Origin: Pollutimonas bauzanensis
GTDB taxonomy: Bacteria; Pseudomonadota; Gammaproteobacteria; Burkholderiales; Burkholderiaceae_B
Length of the DNA stretch: 64,000 nucleotides
Direction of reading: 5' to 3'
NCBI RefSeq assembly: GCF_900129885.1
Contig: NZ_FQXE01000016.1
Span: forward strand, 1 to 64,000
The position numbers were made by a program, and so were the translations under genes. Below, piece by piece: positions 8,720 through 16,612 of this stretch. The notes beneath the pieces are model-generated. The model was not told where the DNA came from and ran no database searches. It saw only the letters and a program-made list of their open reading frames with translations. Within the stretch, counting starts at the first letter, position 1. Each line of letters begins with the position of its first letter.

Positions 8720-11555
8720 TTACAAGCCCAAGGTCTGGCGTTCCGCCTGAGTCAACTGGCCGCGGGCGGCTTCGCCCATGGAAGCATCGCCCACCACCTG
8801 CACCGCGCTATTGGGCCGGTAGCCGGCGGCCTGCGCCTTGACGGACGAGCCATTACCCGCCGCCGCGCTGCTCCCATCGCTTGCCGGCTCGTTGCCGAAG
8901 CCCAGGACCTGTACGCTGAAGATGGAGGGCTGGTTCTGGCGGGCGTCAGCCCGGGCGCGCTGCAGCGACTCCTGCGCCGCGCCCGCGGCCGACGTGGCCG
9001 CCGAACTGGCCGAGGCCAGCGCCCCGGTATCGACGGAAGCCAGCACCGGAATGCCGGTGGCGTCGCCCTGCACCTGGATGTTGGCGGCGTTCACCACATG
9101 CAGCGCCGCGATGTTGATGTTGCCCGAGACACGGATGCCCGCCTCGCCGGCATCGATGGTTCCCAGCGGCGCCAGCAGGTCGATATCGCCCGGCGGCACT
9201 TCCCGAATCGGGTTCAGCGTGGCGATGCCCGCGCCGCTGCTGGGCACCGTCGGCGACAGGCCGACGTTGCCCCAGTTGTCGTACACCCGCCGTGGCGGCG
9301 TATAGACTACCGTGGACTACCGTGGTCTTCGACCCGCGCCCGGCGTTGATGTCGCCCTGGGCCGACCAGGCCAGGATGTCGCCGCCGAAGGTGGTCATGA
9401 TGCGGCTCTGGCCCAGCAGGATGCTGCCCAGCGAATACAGCTGAATGTCGCCCATGCCCTGCGTAATGACGCCCGCGCTGCCCGGCGGCGCCTCGCCCTC
9501 GACGCCGAAGATCTGCGCACCGCCCGGGGTCAGCATCTGGATGCTGCCGCCAAAATCGGTGTGCACCCCGGCGGCGCCGTACATCGTGATATCGCCCTTG
9601 TACGTGATCGGATTGCCGGCCACGTCCTTCTCGGGGAACAACGCCGCAATGGCCGCACGACCGCGCAAGTAACTGCCTTCGCGCACGCCGCCCGCTTCGT
9701 TGTACTCGCGGCCACCGGCCTTGAGTTCGGCAAAGTACACGTCGCGGGCAAACACCCGGCGCTGTTCGTCCGGCAGCGCCGCATAGAAGGCCAGGGCCTG
9801 CTCGGCGTCGCCGCTGAAGCCGTAGCGCCCGGCCAGCCAATCGACCAGTTCGGCCTCGTAGGTCTTGGCCACCTTGCCCGCCTGGCCGGCCAGCGGCGCA
9901 CCGGGGGCGGCCAGGTTGGCCGGGTCCAGCAGGCTGTCGCGCTGGCTGTCCAGCGCCGTGGCGGCGGTATCTTCCAGGAGGATGGCGGTGGCGCCGCCTG
10001 CGCCCAGGGTCACGCTGCCGTTGGCGCCGCTGGCGGCGAGGTGCACGGTGCCGCGCACGTCCACCGAGGTGCTGGCCAGGGCCACGCCATTCTGCTCGAC
10101 CTGATTGCCGCTCAGGGTGATGTCGCCGGTGGCGGCCTGGATCAGGCCGCTGTTGAGTACTTTGCCCGCATCGCTGCCCGCGGCGCTATTGGCCGTGACC
10201 TGATTGCCCCGGGTGGTGGACGCCTGGTTGCCCTCGGTGCCCTGGCCCTTCTTGATGACGAAGCTGTCGCCGGCGGCCAGCGCCACCTGGCCCTTGGCCG
10301 CTGTCAAGGTGCCGGCGTTATGCACCTCTTTGCCGGCCAGCAACACGTAGCCCCCGCCCGTGGTCGAGTTCGCCGGGGATGCGGTCTCGATCACCGCACC
10401 GGCCTGAACCGTCACCTTGCCGCCCGCCTCCGTGAAGGTCGCGCTCTCGCCGTTGTACAGGCCGCGGTCCTTGAACTGCGGGTCGCTGATGTTCGCCGCC
10501 GCAGCCACCAGGTTGCGCACGTTGACCTGGCTGGTGCCGCTGAAGACTACGCCGTTGGCGTTGGCGATCATCACCGTGCCGTCGTCCTTGATCTGGCCCT
10601 GAATCTGGCTGGGGCGCGCGGCAGGGTCGTTCACGCGATTGAGCACCGCCCAGCCGGTCTGCGCCGTGCGATGGCCGCCGGCGTCGTAGGTCGCCTGGTC
10701 GAAGTTCACCGTGGTGTTGCGCCCGACGTTGAAGGTCTCCCAGTTCAGGATGGCCTTGTCGGCCGTCTGCTGGATCGCCACGTTGCAGCGGCCATCGGCC
10801 TGGGTCTGCACCGGCGCCTTGGCGTTGAGCCAGGCCTCATTGAATGGCCTTGAGGTGTCGATTTTAAGACCGCCTTCGGCCAGCCCGTCGGGCACCGATG
10901 AGTCGTTTTGCGCCCCCGCGCGCGCCGCGGCCTGGACGGCCTGCTGCGCGGCGATGGCCGCGGCGGCCGAACCCAGATTGGCCACCGAGCGGTTCAGCTG
11001 CTCGCGCGCCGCCTGCTGTTGCCGCGCCGCCGGATTGGTGCTGGCCAGCATGCCATTGGGCAGCCGGCCCGTGGCCGCCGCCTGCGCCTGCGCCGCGCCA
11101 TGGGACTCTACCGCCAGGCTGGTCTGCGTGTTGAGGGTCAAGTCGATATGTTCGGACAAGGCCACTTGGCGCTGCTCACCGGTGCCGGTGCGATAATCGG
11201 CCCCCAGCTCGGACCACGACGGCCAAAGGCCCAAGGGCGGGCGCACCGCCGCCACCACGGTCAGGGCTCCCATGGCCGTCAGCCCGGCCCCCATGAACCA
11301 GCGCCGGCCAGGGCTCTTGACCGCAACCGGGGCGGATTCCCGGTACAGGCTGCGGTAGGTTTGGGCCAGCGGCCCGATAGCCTGCCATTCCTGACGGGCG
11401 CGTTCGAAGGCGGTCTGATGCGAGGGGCTGCGCGCGCACCATTGTTCGAGCCGCCGGGCGTCCGCCTTCGTCGCCCGGCCGGAACTCAGACGACGCACCC
11501 AGGCGCGCGCCTCGTCCTCGATTTTTCCATCCGTGGCATGGAATTCAGGATTCAT
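8720..11555 (-). pseudogene. FecR-type anti-sigma factor fused to DUF3739 filamentous haemagglutinin, frameshifted
   Basis: The frame starts at ATG 11553-11555 with an anti-sigma N-terminus (DEARAWVRRLSSGRATKADARRLEQW), a membrane segment (FMGAGLTAMGALTVVAAV) and the first part of a FecR domain (YRTGTGEQRQVALSEHIDL...TSLAV). Near 11110 it passes in frame into a TPS haemagglutinin: AILNWETFNVGRNTTVNFDQ, MIANANGVVFSGTSQVNVRN, VAKTYEAELVDWLAGRYGFSG, then GRGSKTTVV. A 10-bp tandem duplication at 9305-9324 shifts the frame; removing one copy restores KTTVVYTPPRRVYDNWGNVG and reading to the stop at 8720. The haemagglutinin signal peptide and the anti-sigma C-terminus are absent, and the middle is far shorter than usual for the family. 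Probably non-functional as a secreted adhesin. Confidence 0.85.
9305..9324. repeat. Perfect 10-bp tandem duplication causing a frameshift
   Basis: GACTACCGTG occurs twice head to tail (9305-9314, 9315-9324). It lies inside the haemagglutinin frame, and deleting one unit exactly rejoins the upstream and downstream frames into family-typical sequence. It is therefore either a recent inactivating slip or a reversible two-copy switch. Confidence 0.95.
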
Positions 11556-12093
11556 GGCCGGCATCCCGTTTTCGCATCTGCTCCACGCAGAAATCGTGCG
11601 CGCATCGTATTTCCCGCTAGACCAGGCGCAGCGATATCCCATACCGGCTAGCCAGCTCGCGCTGCGGCACGCCCTCGACGCGCGCGGCAAACAGCAATTG
11701 ACGGCGGCGGGCGGGCATTTGATCCATGATATGGGCCAGCGCCTCCAGATCCTTGCGCGCGTCAAGCGCATTGGAGGGATCCGCCACCTGCTGCGGCATC
11801 AGCAATTCATCGATATCGCCGCTGCTCAATAAACGGCTGTCCGAGCGTATGCGATCGATCGCCAGATTGGTGGCCATGCGAAGCAAAAAGGATTTGGGGC
11901 TGCGCACAGGCGGGCGGGCATCCGGCCCGGACAGCTTGATGTAGGTTTCATGCAGCGCGTCGCTGGCCATATCGGACGAGCCCAAGCGATACGTCAATTG
12001 ATACTTGAGGACCTCATAATGCTCCACAAAAAAAGGCGCAACTCGGACAAGGGCTTGCTCACGGCGCGCCGTCCGCATCGGCGCAGTCGCCAC
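11545..12093 (-). pseudogene. vreI: FecI/VreI-type ECF sigma factor with a premature stop in region 4
   Basis: Sigma region 2 is clear (YQLTYRLGSSDMASDALHET, FLLRMATNLAIDRIRSD), followed by region 4 (MPARRRQLLFAARVEGVPQRELASRYGISLRLV). The frame then meets TAG at 11617-11619. Reading through gives REIRCAHDFCVEQMRKRDAGHES and TGA at 11545-11547, the usual FecI C-terminus, ending 8 nt inside the anti-sigma gene as in intact fecI-fecR pairs. One GAG-to-TAG change would explain it. The truncated protein (158 residues from GTG 12093, or 153 from ATG 12078) lacks the end of the DNA-recognition helix region, so promoter -35 binding is probably lost unless the stop is suppressed. The start overlaps the VreA-like gene end. 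Confidence 0.85.
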
Positions 12094-12790
12094 TGTACGC
12101 GCTCGGACGGGGCAGAATCAACAGGGTAATGGGTTGCCGCAGATCCGCCGGAGGCAAGGACGCCAGAGGCAAACCGGTGAGCCGTTCCCGTATGCGCTCG
12201 TCGCGCCCGGCGTTCCCGGTCGAGTGCAAGGCCACGCGATCGACACGGCGATCTGCGCCGATCCAGAGACTCAAGGCCAGCCCGTAAGCCCCGGGCCTGG
12301 CCGCGGAGTCGCCGCATAAAGCCGCCTCCACCCTCCCCTGAACGTGACTGAAATAAGCGCGCTTGCGTCCGGACACGCTTGCGCTTGACGCGGCCGGGCG
12401 CTCGCGGCCTTTGCCATCCAGGCTGGATGGCCTGACCAGAACAAACGCCATGTCGGAGGTATAGCGCGCCTCGATGCCGGTGCCCGACAGCATACTGCGC
12501 AAGGCTGCTTCCGGCGTGAGCCTGCCCCGCAGTGGATCGGCCATTTTCCCCTTTACCAGGGCGCTGTCATACAACAAGGACTGTCCGGTGATCCTGTGGA
12601 ATTGCTCCAGCGCCGCCTGCAAGGGCTGGCGCGCCATGTCGAAACGAAGCGGCTGGACCGGCGCGCTTGGTAAACCGGCATGCGATTCCCGCGGCTGCGC
12701 GGCCAATGGCAGCCCCGTTGCATGCGCCGCCCCGCTTACGCCCAGGAACACAATCAATCCCGCAAGCGTACGTAAGCCAAGGGCCGGCAT
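12059..12790 (-). CDS. vreA: VreA-like periplasmic signalling protein (STN domain plus TonB-C-like domain)
   Basis: A 243-residue protein with a signal peptide (GLIVFLGVSGAAHA). An STN (secretin/TonB short N-terminal) domain follows: PLRFDMARQPLQAALEQFHRITGQSLLYDSALVKGKMADPLRGRLTPEAALRSMLSGTGIEARY, given here in outline by its ends. The C-terminal domain (GAYGLALSLWIGADRRVDRVALHSTGN...RERLTGLPL) is TonB-C-like. There is no beta-barrel, which is the hallmark of P. aeruginosa VreA, the sensor of a cell-surface-signalling system. It is followed with overlap by the ECF sigma gene and then the anti-sigma fusion, in the order vreA-vreI-vreR. A PhoB-type box and a -10 lie upstream. The signalling partners downstream are damaged. 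Confidence 0.75.
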   Translation of the reverse strand: MPALGLRTLAGLIVFLGVSGAAHATGLPLAAQPRESHAGLPSAPVQPLRFDMARQPLQAALEQFHRITGQSLLYDSALVKGKMADPLRGRLTPEAALRSMLSGTGIEARYTSDMAFVLVRPSSLDGKGRERPAASSASVSGRKRAYFSHVQGRVEAALCGDSAARPGAYGLALSLWIGADRRVDRVALHSTGNAGRDERIRERLTGLPLASLPPADLRQPITLLILPRPSAYSGDCADADGAP

Positions 12791-12880
12791 GGCCGCTCAT
12801 CAGAAAGCATAAAAGGGGTATCCATATGCGGGAAAGCCAGGTTATAAGCACGCGCGCTTGCGCTGCCATACTAGCCCCGC

Positions 12881-12914
12881 ATGGTACGCAGTGCTCATGA
12901 CAGCAATGTGACGC
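12881..12914 (-). promoter_or_regulatory. Candidate PhoB box and -10 upstream of the VreA-like gene
   Basis: On the minus strand GCGTCAC-ATTG-CTGTCAT (12897-12914) has the 7-4-7 direct-repeat layout of the E. coli Pho box, the second half being a perfect CTGTCAT. Ten bases on is TACCAT (12881-12886), a 4/6 match to the -10 hexamer, at the usual Pho-promoter spacing. The P. aeruginosa vre genes are induced by phosphate starvation through PhoB, which fits. Confidence 0.5.
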
Positions 12915-12944
12915 TGCAAAGGCGCTTGCACCGTTGCCGGGGCA

Positions 12945-13469
12945 TCATGCACCCGATGGCGCGACGGTGTCTTCCAGCAGTTGCGGCAGCACCGCCAGCC
13001 ATTCGCTTCCCTGCTGCAGGACGTGCTCCACGGCCGCCATGCCAGGGCCGAAGGGATAGGACCAGCGCCCATCGAGCCGGCAATGCCGGCAATCGGGATG
13101 CGCGGTATTCAACAAATACTGGTGGCCGCCGCTGAGCGCGGGCACGCACAGCACCGGCGACTCTCCCGCCTCCAGCCATGCCTGGCCTATGGCCCGCGTC
13201 GCCTTGAGATCCAGCCGCCATCGGCGCTGCGCAGTGACCGCCATGGTGGCATTGGTAGGTATGCAAACCTGATGCAGGCGATAGGTGGCCGGCAAAGCGC
13301 CAGGATGCGGCACCTCGGCGAACTCCAGGGCGGCGCAGATGGCGGCGACCGGGGTCGCGTCCAGCACGATGACCCCGTGGCCGGCCGGATGCCATCGACC
13401 CGCCGCGCCGCTGTTGCTCCAGAATTCCGCGCCATTGCACAGGCGCCAAAGCTGCATTAACGGTGACAT
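12945..13469 (-). CDS. RES-domain toxin of a RES/Xre toxin-antitoxin pair
   Basis: A 174-residue protein. The N-terminal LWRLCNGAEFW...AAGRWHPAGHGVIVLDATPVAAICAALEF matches the RES-domain pattern (RxSN, GRW, L-x-S-P-A-L-A-LE), and PHPGALPATYRLHQVCIP and SPVLCVPALSGGHQYLLNTAHPDCRHCRL match the C-terminal half (P-S...E-x-N-ilNP-H). RES toxins of known systems deplete NAD+ by an ADP-ribosyl/phosphorylase-type reaction. The ATG at 13467-13469 is preferred because it overlaps the antitoxin stop by 13 bp; longer frames upstream are shadows. The active-site Arg and His equivalents appear present (CRLCN/GRW), but exact residue mapping needs alignment. Confidence 0.75.
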   Translation of the reverse strand: MSPLMQLWRLCNGAEFWSNSGAAGRWHPAGHGVIVLDATPVAAICAALEFAEVPHPGALPATYRLHQVCIPTNATMAVTAQRRWRLDLKATRAIGQAWLEAGESPVLCVPALSGGHQYLLNTAHPDCRHCRLDGRWSYPFGPGMAAVEHVLQQGSEWLAVLPQLLEDTVAPSGA

Positions 13470-13864
13470 CCTTCGTTGATCTCCATAAGCCACTGCTCCA
13501 ATTGATGCGCGTGCTCGACGTGCGCGGCAATCTGCAAGGGCACGCGCCCCTGCAGCCTCGCCTTCGGCGCGCACAGCCAATATCGGGCGCGCTCCGCATC
13601 GGCAAAGACCAGTTCAGCGAGATACACCGTCCGCAGCAGCCGGTACAGCGCCGCCACGTCGCTGCGGCTCAGTTGCGCCGCGGGCCACTTCGGGACCATG
13701 GGCAAGGACAGTTTGCCGCCGGCCTGTATATCCTGCAGGGCGGCCAGAATGCGCGGCGCCACGTATTCGTGCCGGCGCCCCGCCGGCGGATAGCCCGCGC
13801 CCAGCGTTGCGCGCAATCGCATCGCCAGGCGGCCCTGGAGCTCTTGCCATTGTCCGCCGACCAT
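13457..13864 (-). CDS. Xre/MbcA/ParS-type antitoxin (DUF2384) of the RES pair
   Basis: A 135-residue protein. The C-terminal segment VFADAERARYWLCAPKARLQGRVPLQIAAHVEHAHQLEQWLMEINEG has the DUF2384 signature (F-x-d-x-x-A-x-x-W-L...P...L-x-g-x-x-P-L...E-x-a...v-x-x-x-L-x-x-I-e-x-G). The N-terminal part (RHEYVAPRILAALQDI, PMVPKWPAAQLSRSDVAALYRLLRTVYL) is the helical DNA-binding or dimerisation region. Antitoxin precedes toxin, the usual RES/Xre order. It starts 3 nt after the PpiC stop, so the pair is embedded in the surface-signalling operon and not carried as a free cassette. Confidence 0.75.
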   Translation of the reverse strand: MVGGQWQELQGRLAMRLRATLGAGYPPAGRRHEYVAPRILAALQDIQAGGKLSLPMVPKWPAAQLSRSDVAALYRLLRTVYLAELVFADAERARYWLCAPKARLQGRVPLQIAAHVEHAHQLEQWLMEINEGCHR

Positions 13865-13867
13865 GGC

Positions 13868-14935
13868 TCAACGCACAGCGTCGAACGCGGCGCTCAGGGT
13901 CGCGCCATCGATACTCAGTGTTCCCGCGTCCACCAGGCCGTCCAGATAGGCTTTGGCCACCGTGCCTTTACGCTGGCGGCGCAATGCGTCGCGCAGTTGG
14001 TCCTCGACCTGGCCAAGGCCGGGCGTGACCGCCGCGCGGTAATCGACCAGTTTAAGAACATGGAAACCCGCCGGCGACTGCACCGGCTCCGACACCGCGC
14101 CTTTCTTTAGCGCAGCCACCGCTGCGCGCATTTCAGGCAGCAACTGCGTCAGCGGAGCCCAGCCGGTATCGCCGCCGCGCGCGGCGGTCGCCTCGTCCTG
14201 GGAGTGCGCCTTGACCAGCGCGGCGAAGTCCGCCCCGTCGGCGCGCGCTTTCTTGACGAGTTCGGCCGCCTGTTTGCGCGCCTTGGCCACCGCTTCGGCG
14301 TCCAGATAGGGCGCCGCCAGAAACACCTGGCTGACCCGGTACTGCGCGGGCGCCGTCAACTGCGCCTTGTTGGCTTCATAGGCCGCCTTCAAGTCCTCGG
14401 CGGACGGATACCCGGCGGGCACCTGGGCGACCGAATCCAGATAGGTCTGCAACACCACCTGCCGCTCGGCGGCCTGAGCCAAAGTCTTGACCTCGGGGCG
14501 CTCCTGCCAGCCCTGCGCCGTGGCCTGGGCCAGCAGCGTTTCTTCGGCCAGGCGGGCGCGCAGCCACTGATCCAGCGCCGGGCGGTTATCCTGCAATTGC
14601 CGGCGGGTCGCCTCGGGCAGGCCGCGCAGCAAATCCTCCATCTCGGTCTTGGTCACCGCGACGCCGCCCAGGCGGGCAACCGCCGGCGAAGAGGCCGCAT
14701 CCACCGTAGCGGCCGCATTCGCAACAGACGGAGCCGCCGTGGCCAGTGTCTTGCCCGCAACGCCCGCCCCCGAACCATTTGTTCCCATAGGCTTGACCGG
14801 CGCTTCGCTGGCGGCGGCCTGGGCGCGGGGAAGCGATGCGCCTTCATTTCCGGTTGAGGAAGCGATCAACCATCCCGCGCCCAGGATTACGCCGGCGCCA
14901 GCGGCGACCGCCAGCTGAGTTCGACTGAACTTCAT
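13868..14935 (-). CDS. Exported PpiC-type peptidyl-prolyl cis-trans isomerase
   Basis: A 355-residue protein: signal peptide or membrane anchor (LAVAAGAGVILGAGWLIASS), an Ala-rich linker, a SurA-like helical chaperone segment (TKTEMEDLLRGLPEATRRQLQDN...WLRARLAEETLLAQA), and a parvulin domain around residues 200-310 (YRVSQVFLAAPYLD, DFAALVKAHSQDEATAARGGDTGW, ALKKGAVSEPVQSPAGFHVLKL). It likely helps fold secreted or outer-membrane components such as the TPS transporter or porin. P. aeruginosa PUMA3 also contains a PpiC-type gene (PA0699, from memory). It starts 14 nt after the YbjN gene. Confidence 0.85.
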   Translation of the reverse strand: MKFSRTQLAVAAGAGVILGAGWLIASSTGNEGASLPRAQAAASEAPVKPMGTNGSGAGVAGKTLATAAPSVANAAATVDAASSPAVARLGGVAVTKTEMEDLLRGLPEATRRQLQDNRPALDQWLRARLAEETLLAQATAQGWQERPEVKTLAQAAERQVVLQTYLDSVAQVPAGYPSAEDLKAAYEANKAQLTAPAQYRVSQVFLAAPYLDAEAVAKARKQAAELVKKARADGADFAALVKAHSQDEATAARGGDTGWAPLTQLLPEMRAAVAALKKGAVSEPVQSPAGFHVLKLVDYRAAVTPGLGQVEDQLRDALRRQRKGTVAKAYLDGLVDAGTLSIDGATLSAAFDAVR

Positions 14936-14949
14936 ACGTTTGCTCGCCC

Positions 14950-15516
14950 TTACGCAGCCTGGGCCGCGGAGTCTTCATGGTTTTCTTGCGGCGCATCGAC
15001 TTGAGCGTCGGCGGCGTCCTGGACGCCGGCCGGCGCTGCGGGAGCGTCGGACGCGCCGGGCTGCGCGGCAACAGTGCGCAGGAACAGCAGGAACTGTTGC
15101 AGCAAATGATCCCAAAGCTCCGTGTTGGCGCGCAGATAGGCGTCGCTTACGCCCCCCGCCACGATCACATCCATTTCCAGCACCAGGAAATCCCCCTGCC
15201 GGGCCAAGCGCGCAAAACGCTTGGTGATGTTCCACTGCGGCACGAGATTCTCGGGCAGGTCGCCCTGCACGCGCAAGGCGCAGCTCAGGGTGTAATCCAG
15301 GTAGCGCCCCGCCTGCGGGGCCGGGTTGCCGAACCTCAGCGCAAACCCTATGCCCTGGGTCGCGCTGAGCAATTGCGTCTGGCCATTTTGTTCGGAGGAC
15401 GTCACGCGATAACCCAGGCTCTGCAAAAGGCCGGTGAGCTGGTCGATACTGATCGATTGGACCAATTCGGTGTTCTGCGCCGATTCTGTGTTTTTGGCTG
15501 ATTCAGTGTTTGTCAT
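14950..15516 (-). CDS. YbjN domain-containing protein
   Basis: A 188-residue protein. The N-terminus has a short repeated NTESA motif. Residues about 20-155 form a YbjN fold: SIDQLTGLLQSLGYRVTSSEQNGQTQLLS, VPQWNITKRFARLARQGDFLVLEMDVIVAGGVSDAYLRANTELWDHLLQQFL (key pattern WN...RF.R......L..D). The C-terminal 35 residues are Ala/Asp/Glu-rich and disordered. No signal peptide. YbjN proteins behave as regulators or chaperone-like factors whose mechanism is unclear; here it lies between two exported proteins in one operon. Stated family membership is by pattern recognition. Confidence 0.7.
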   Translation of the reverse strand: MTNTESAKNTESAQNTELVQSISIDQLTGLLQSLGYRVTSSEQNGQTQLLSATQGIGFALRFGNPAPQAGRYLDYTLSCALRVQGDLPENLVPQWNITKRFARLARQGDFLVLEMDVIVAGGVSDAYLRANTELWDHLLQQFLLFLRTVAAQPGASDAPAAPAGVQDAADAQVDAPQENHEDSAAQAA

Positions 15517-15597
15517 GAAAGGGTTCCTGCAATAAAGGGAGGGGTATCGGGGCGCGGCGCAAGGCCCTGCCGCAACGCGGCCCAGGCCCGGGCCGGC

Positions 15598-16374
15598 CTA
15601 GGACCTGGCGTCGGCCGGCGCCGCCGCCGTAGCGGGCGGCGGCGCGGCCTGGCGCGGATCGAACTGCCCGCCGTACAGCTTGTCGCCATACAACTGGGCC
15701 TGCTCTTCGAACTTGACGCGGGCGCCGCCGGCAAAGGGTTGGCGGATCTTCAACATGTCGCCGGTGCTGAAGCTTTCGTAGGCGGCCAGGATTTCCTTGC
15801 CCGCGTTATAAAGTTCGCGGTTCTTGGCCGTGCACATCGTCACTTCGGCGTCGCGCTGCGCGAGGGTTTTCTTCAAGGTCGCCCGATCGGCTTCGGTCGT
15901 CCGGGCCAAGGCCAGCAATTCGTCGTAGGCGCCCTTGAACTGGTCCCGCTGGGCAATGCTGGCCGCCACCTGGGCGCGGGCGCCCTGCTCCACCGCATTC
16001 TGCTGCTCGGCCAGCTTCACGGCCTGGCCCTTGGCGGTGTTCAACTGCGCGCGCAATTGTTCGATCTCTTTTTGCGCGGCATCGCGCTGCGCCTCGGCGG
16101 CCGCCTTCGCGGCGTTGACCTGCGCCTGCTGGCTTTGCAGCGACTGCAGCTGCTGCGTTGTATTACGCAACTGCGTGCGCAAGCGCTCTTCCATGCTCTG
16201 GTTCTGCGCCTGGACAAGGCCCGGCGCCGCCAGCGCGAGCGTGACGCCCATGGCGCCCAGCCGGGCCAGGGAGAATGTCCTTGCCTGCTGCGGCCTGGCC
16301 CGTCGCGCGAGCCAGCCCGCGGAATACTTGTAAACCAGGGCCAATCTGGCTTTGACTATGTTGCAGGTGACCAC
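15598..16374 (-). CDS. Exported coiled-coil protein of the secretion island
   Basis: 258 residues from GTG 16372-16374 (AGGA nine bases upstream; longer frames have no better start). A basic N-terminus leads to a hydrophobic segment ending ALAAPGLVQAQ, then a long coiled coil (EERLRTQLRNTTQQLQSLQSQQAQVNAAKAAAEAQRDAAQKEIEQL..., about residues 65-175), then AEVTMCTAKNRELYNAGKEILAAYESFSTGDMLKIRQPF, and a Pro/Ala tail. The architecture suits a periplasmic scaffold or adaptor. A bipartite promoter lies about 50 nt upstream (16435-16481), so this gene starts a second transcription unit inside the island. Confidence 0.7.
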   Translation of the reverse strand: MVTCNIVKARLALVYKYSAGWLARRARPQQARTFSLARLGAMGVTLALAAPGLVQAQNQSMEERLRTQLRNTTQQLQSLQSQQAQVNAAKAAAEAQRDAAQKEIEQLRAQLNTAKGQAVKLAEQQNAVEQGARAQVAASIAQRDQFKGAYDELLALARTTEADRATLKKTLAQRDAEVTMCTAKNRELYNAGKEILAAYESFSTGDMLKIRQPFAGGARVKFEEQAQLYGDKLYGGQFDPRQAAPPPATAAAPADARS

Positions 16375-16434
16375 GATATCATTTCCTTTCTTCGATGAAC
16401 ATGACAACGGTCCGCCGCTGCCCATTACCCTATA

Positions 16435-16481
16435 GACGAATAAGACAAGGCGGCACCGCCTGATGTCACAAAAACTTCATG
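16435..16481 (-). promoter_or_regulatory. ECF-type promoter with upstream 7-4-7 box, copy 1
   Basis: Read on the minus strand: ATGAAGT-TTTT-GTGACAT, 2 bp, GGCGGT, 16 bp, CGTC. The CGTC is a typical ECF -10 and GGCGGT would be its -35. The box read on the plus strand is ATGTCAC-AAAA-ACTTCAT, a Pho-box layout. The predicted start of transcription is about 50 nt before the GTG of the coiled-coil gene. The same arrangement, with identical spacing, occurs at 23927-23973 and, with a lost -10, at 24365-24411. Confidence 0.55.
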
Positions 16482-16489
16482 CAGGCCGG

Positions 16490-16612
16490 TCAGGTCTTTC
16501 TGCTGCGCAACACCACCACGCCGCCCGGCAGCTCGGTCAGCTCGGCGCCATAGGCATCGCGTATGAGCGCGGTGGCGTCGCTCAGCCTATCCAGCGAAAA
16601 CTGGGCCTGGAA
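16490..16612 (-). pseudogene. Possible C-terminal remnant of a FecR-like anti-sigma protein
   Basis: A short minus-strand frame, out of phase with the STN gene above it, reads FQAQFSLDRLSDATALIRDAYGAELTELPGGVVVLRSRKT (split at GAELTE) and stops at 16490. It resembles the end of surface-signalling anti-sigma or STN-type domains (F...L..AL..L...YG......PGG...L). The overlap of its start with the end of the STN gene suggests a deletion junction. Low confidence. Confidence 0.3.

Noticed and set aside
9312-10853. A 513-codon plus-strand open frame
   Set aside because: It is the antisense shadow of the GC-rich haemagglutinin gene; residues are Gly/Ala/Arg/His-rich with no domain signature.
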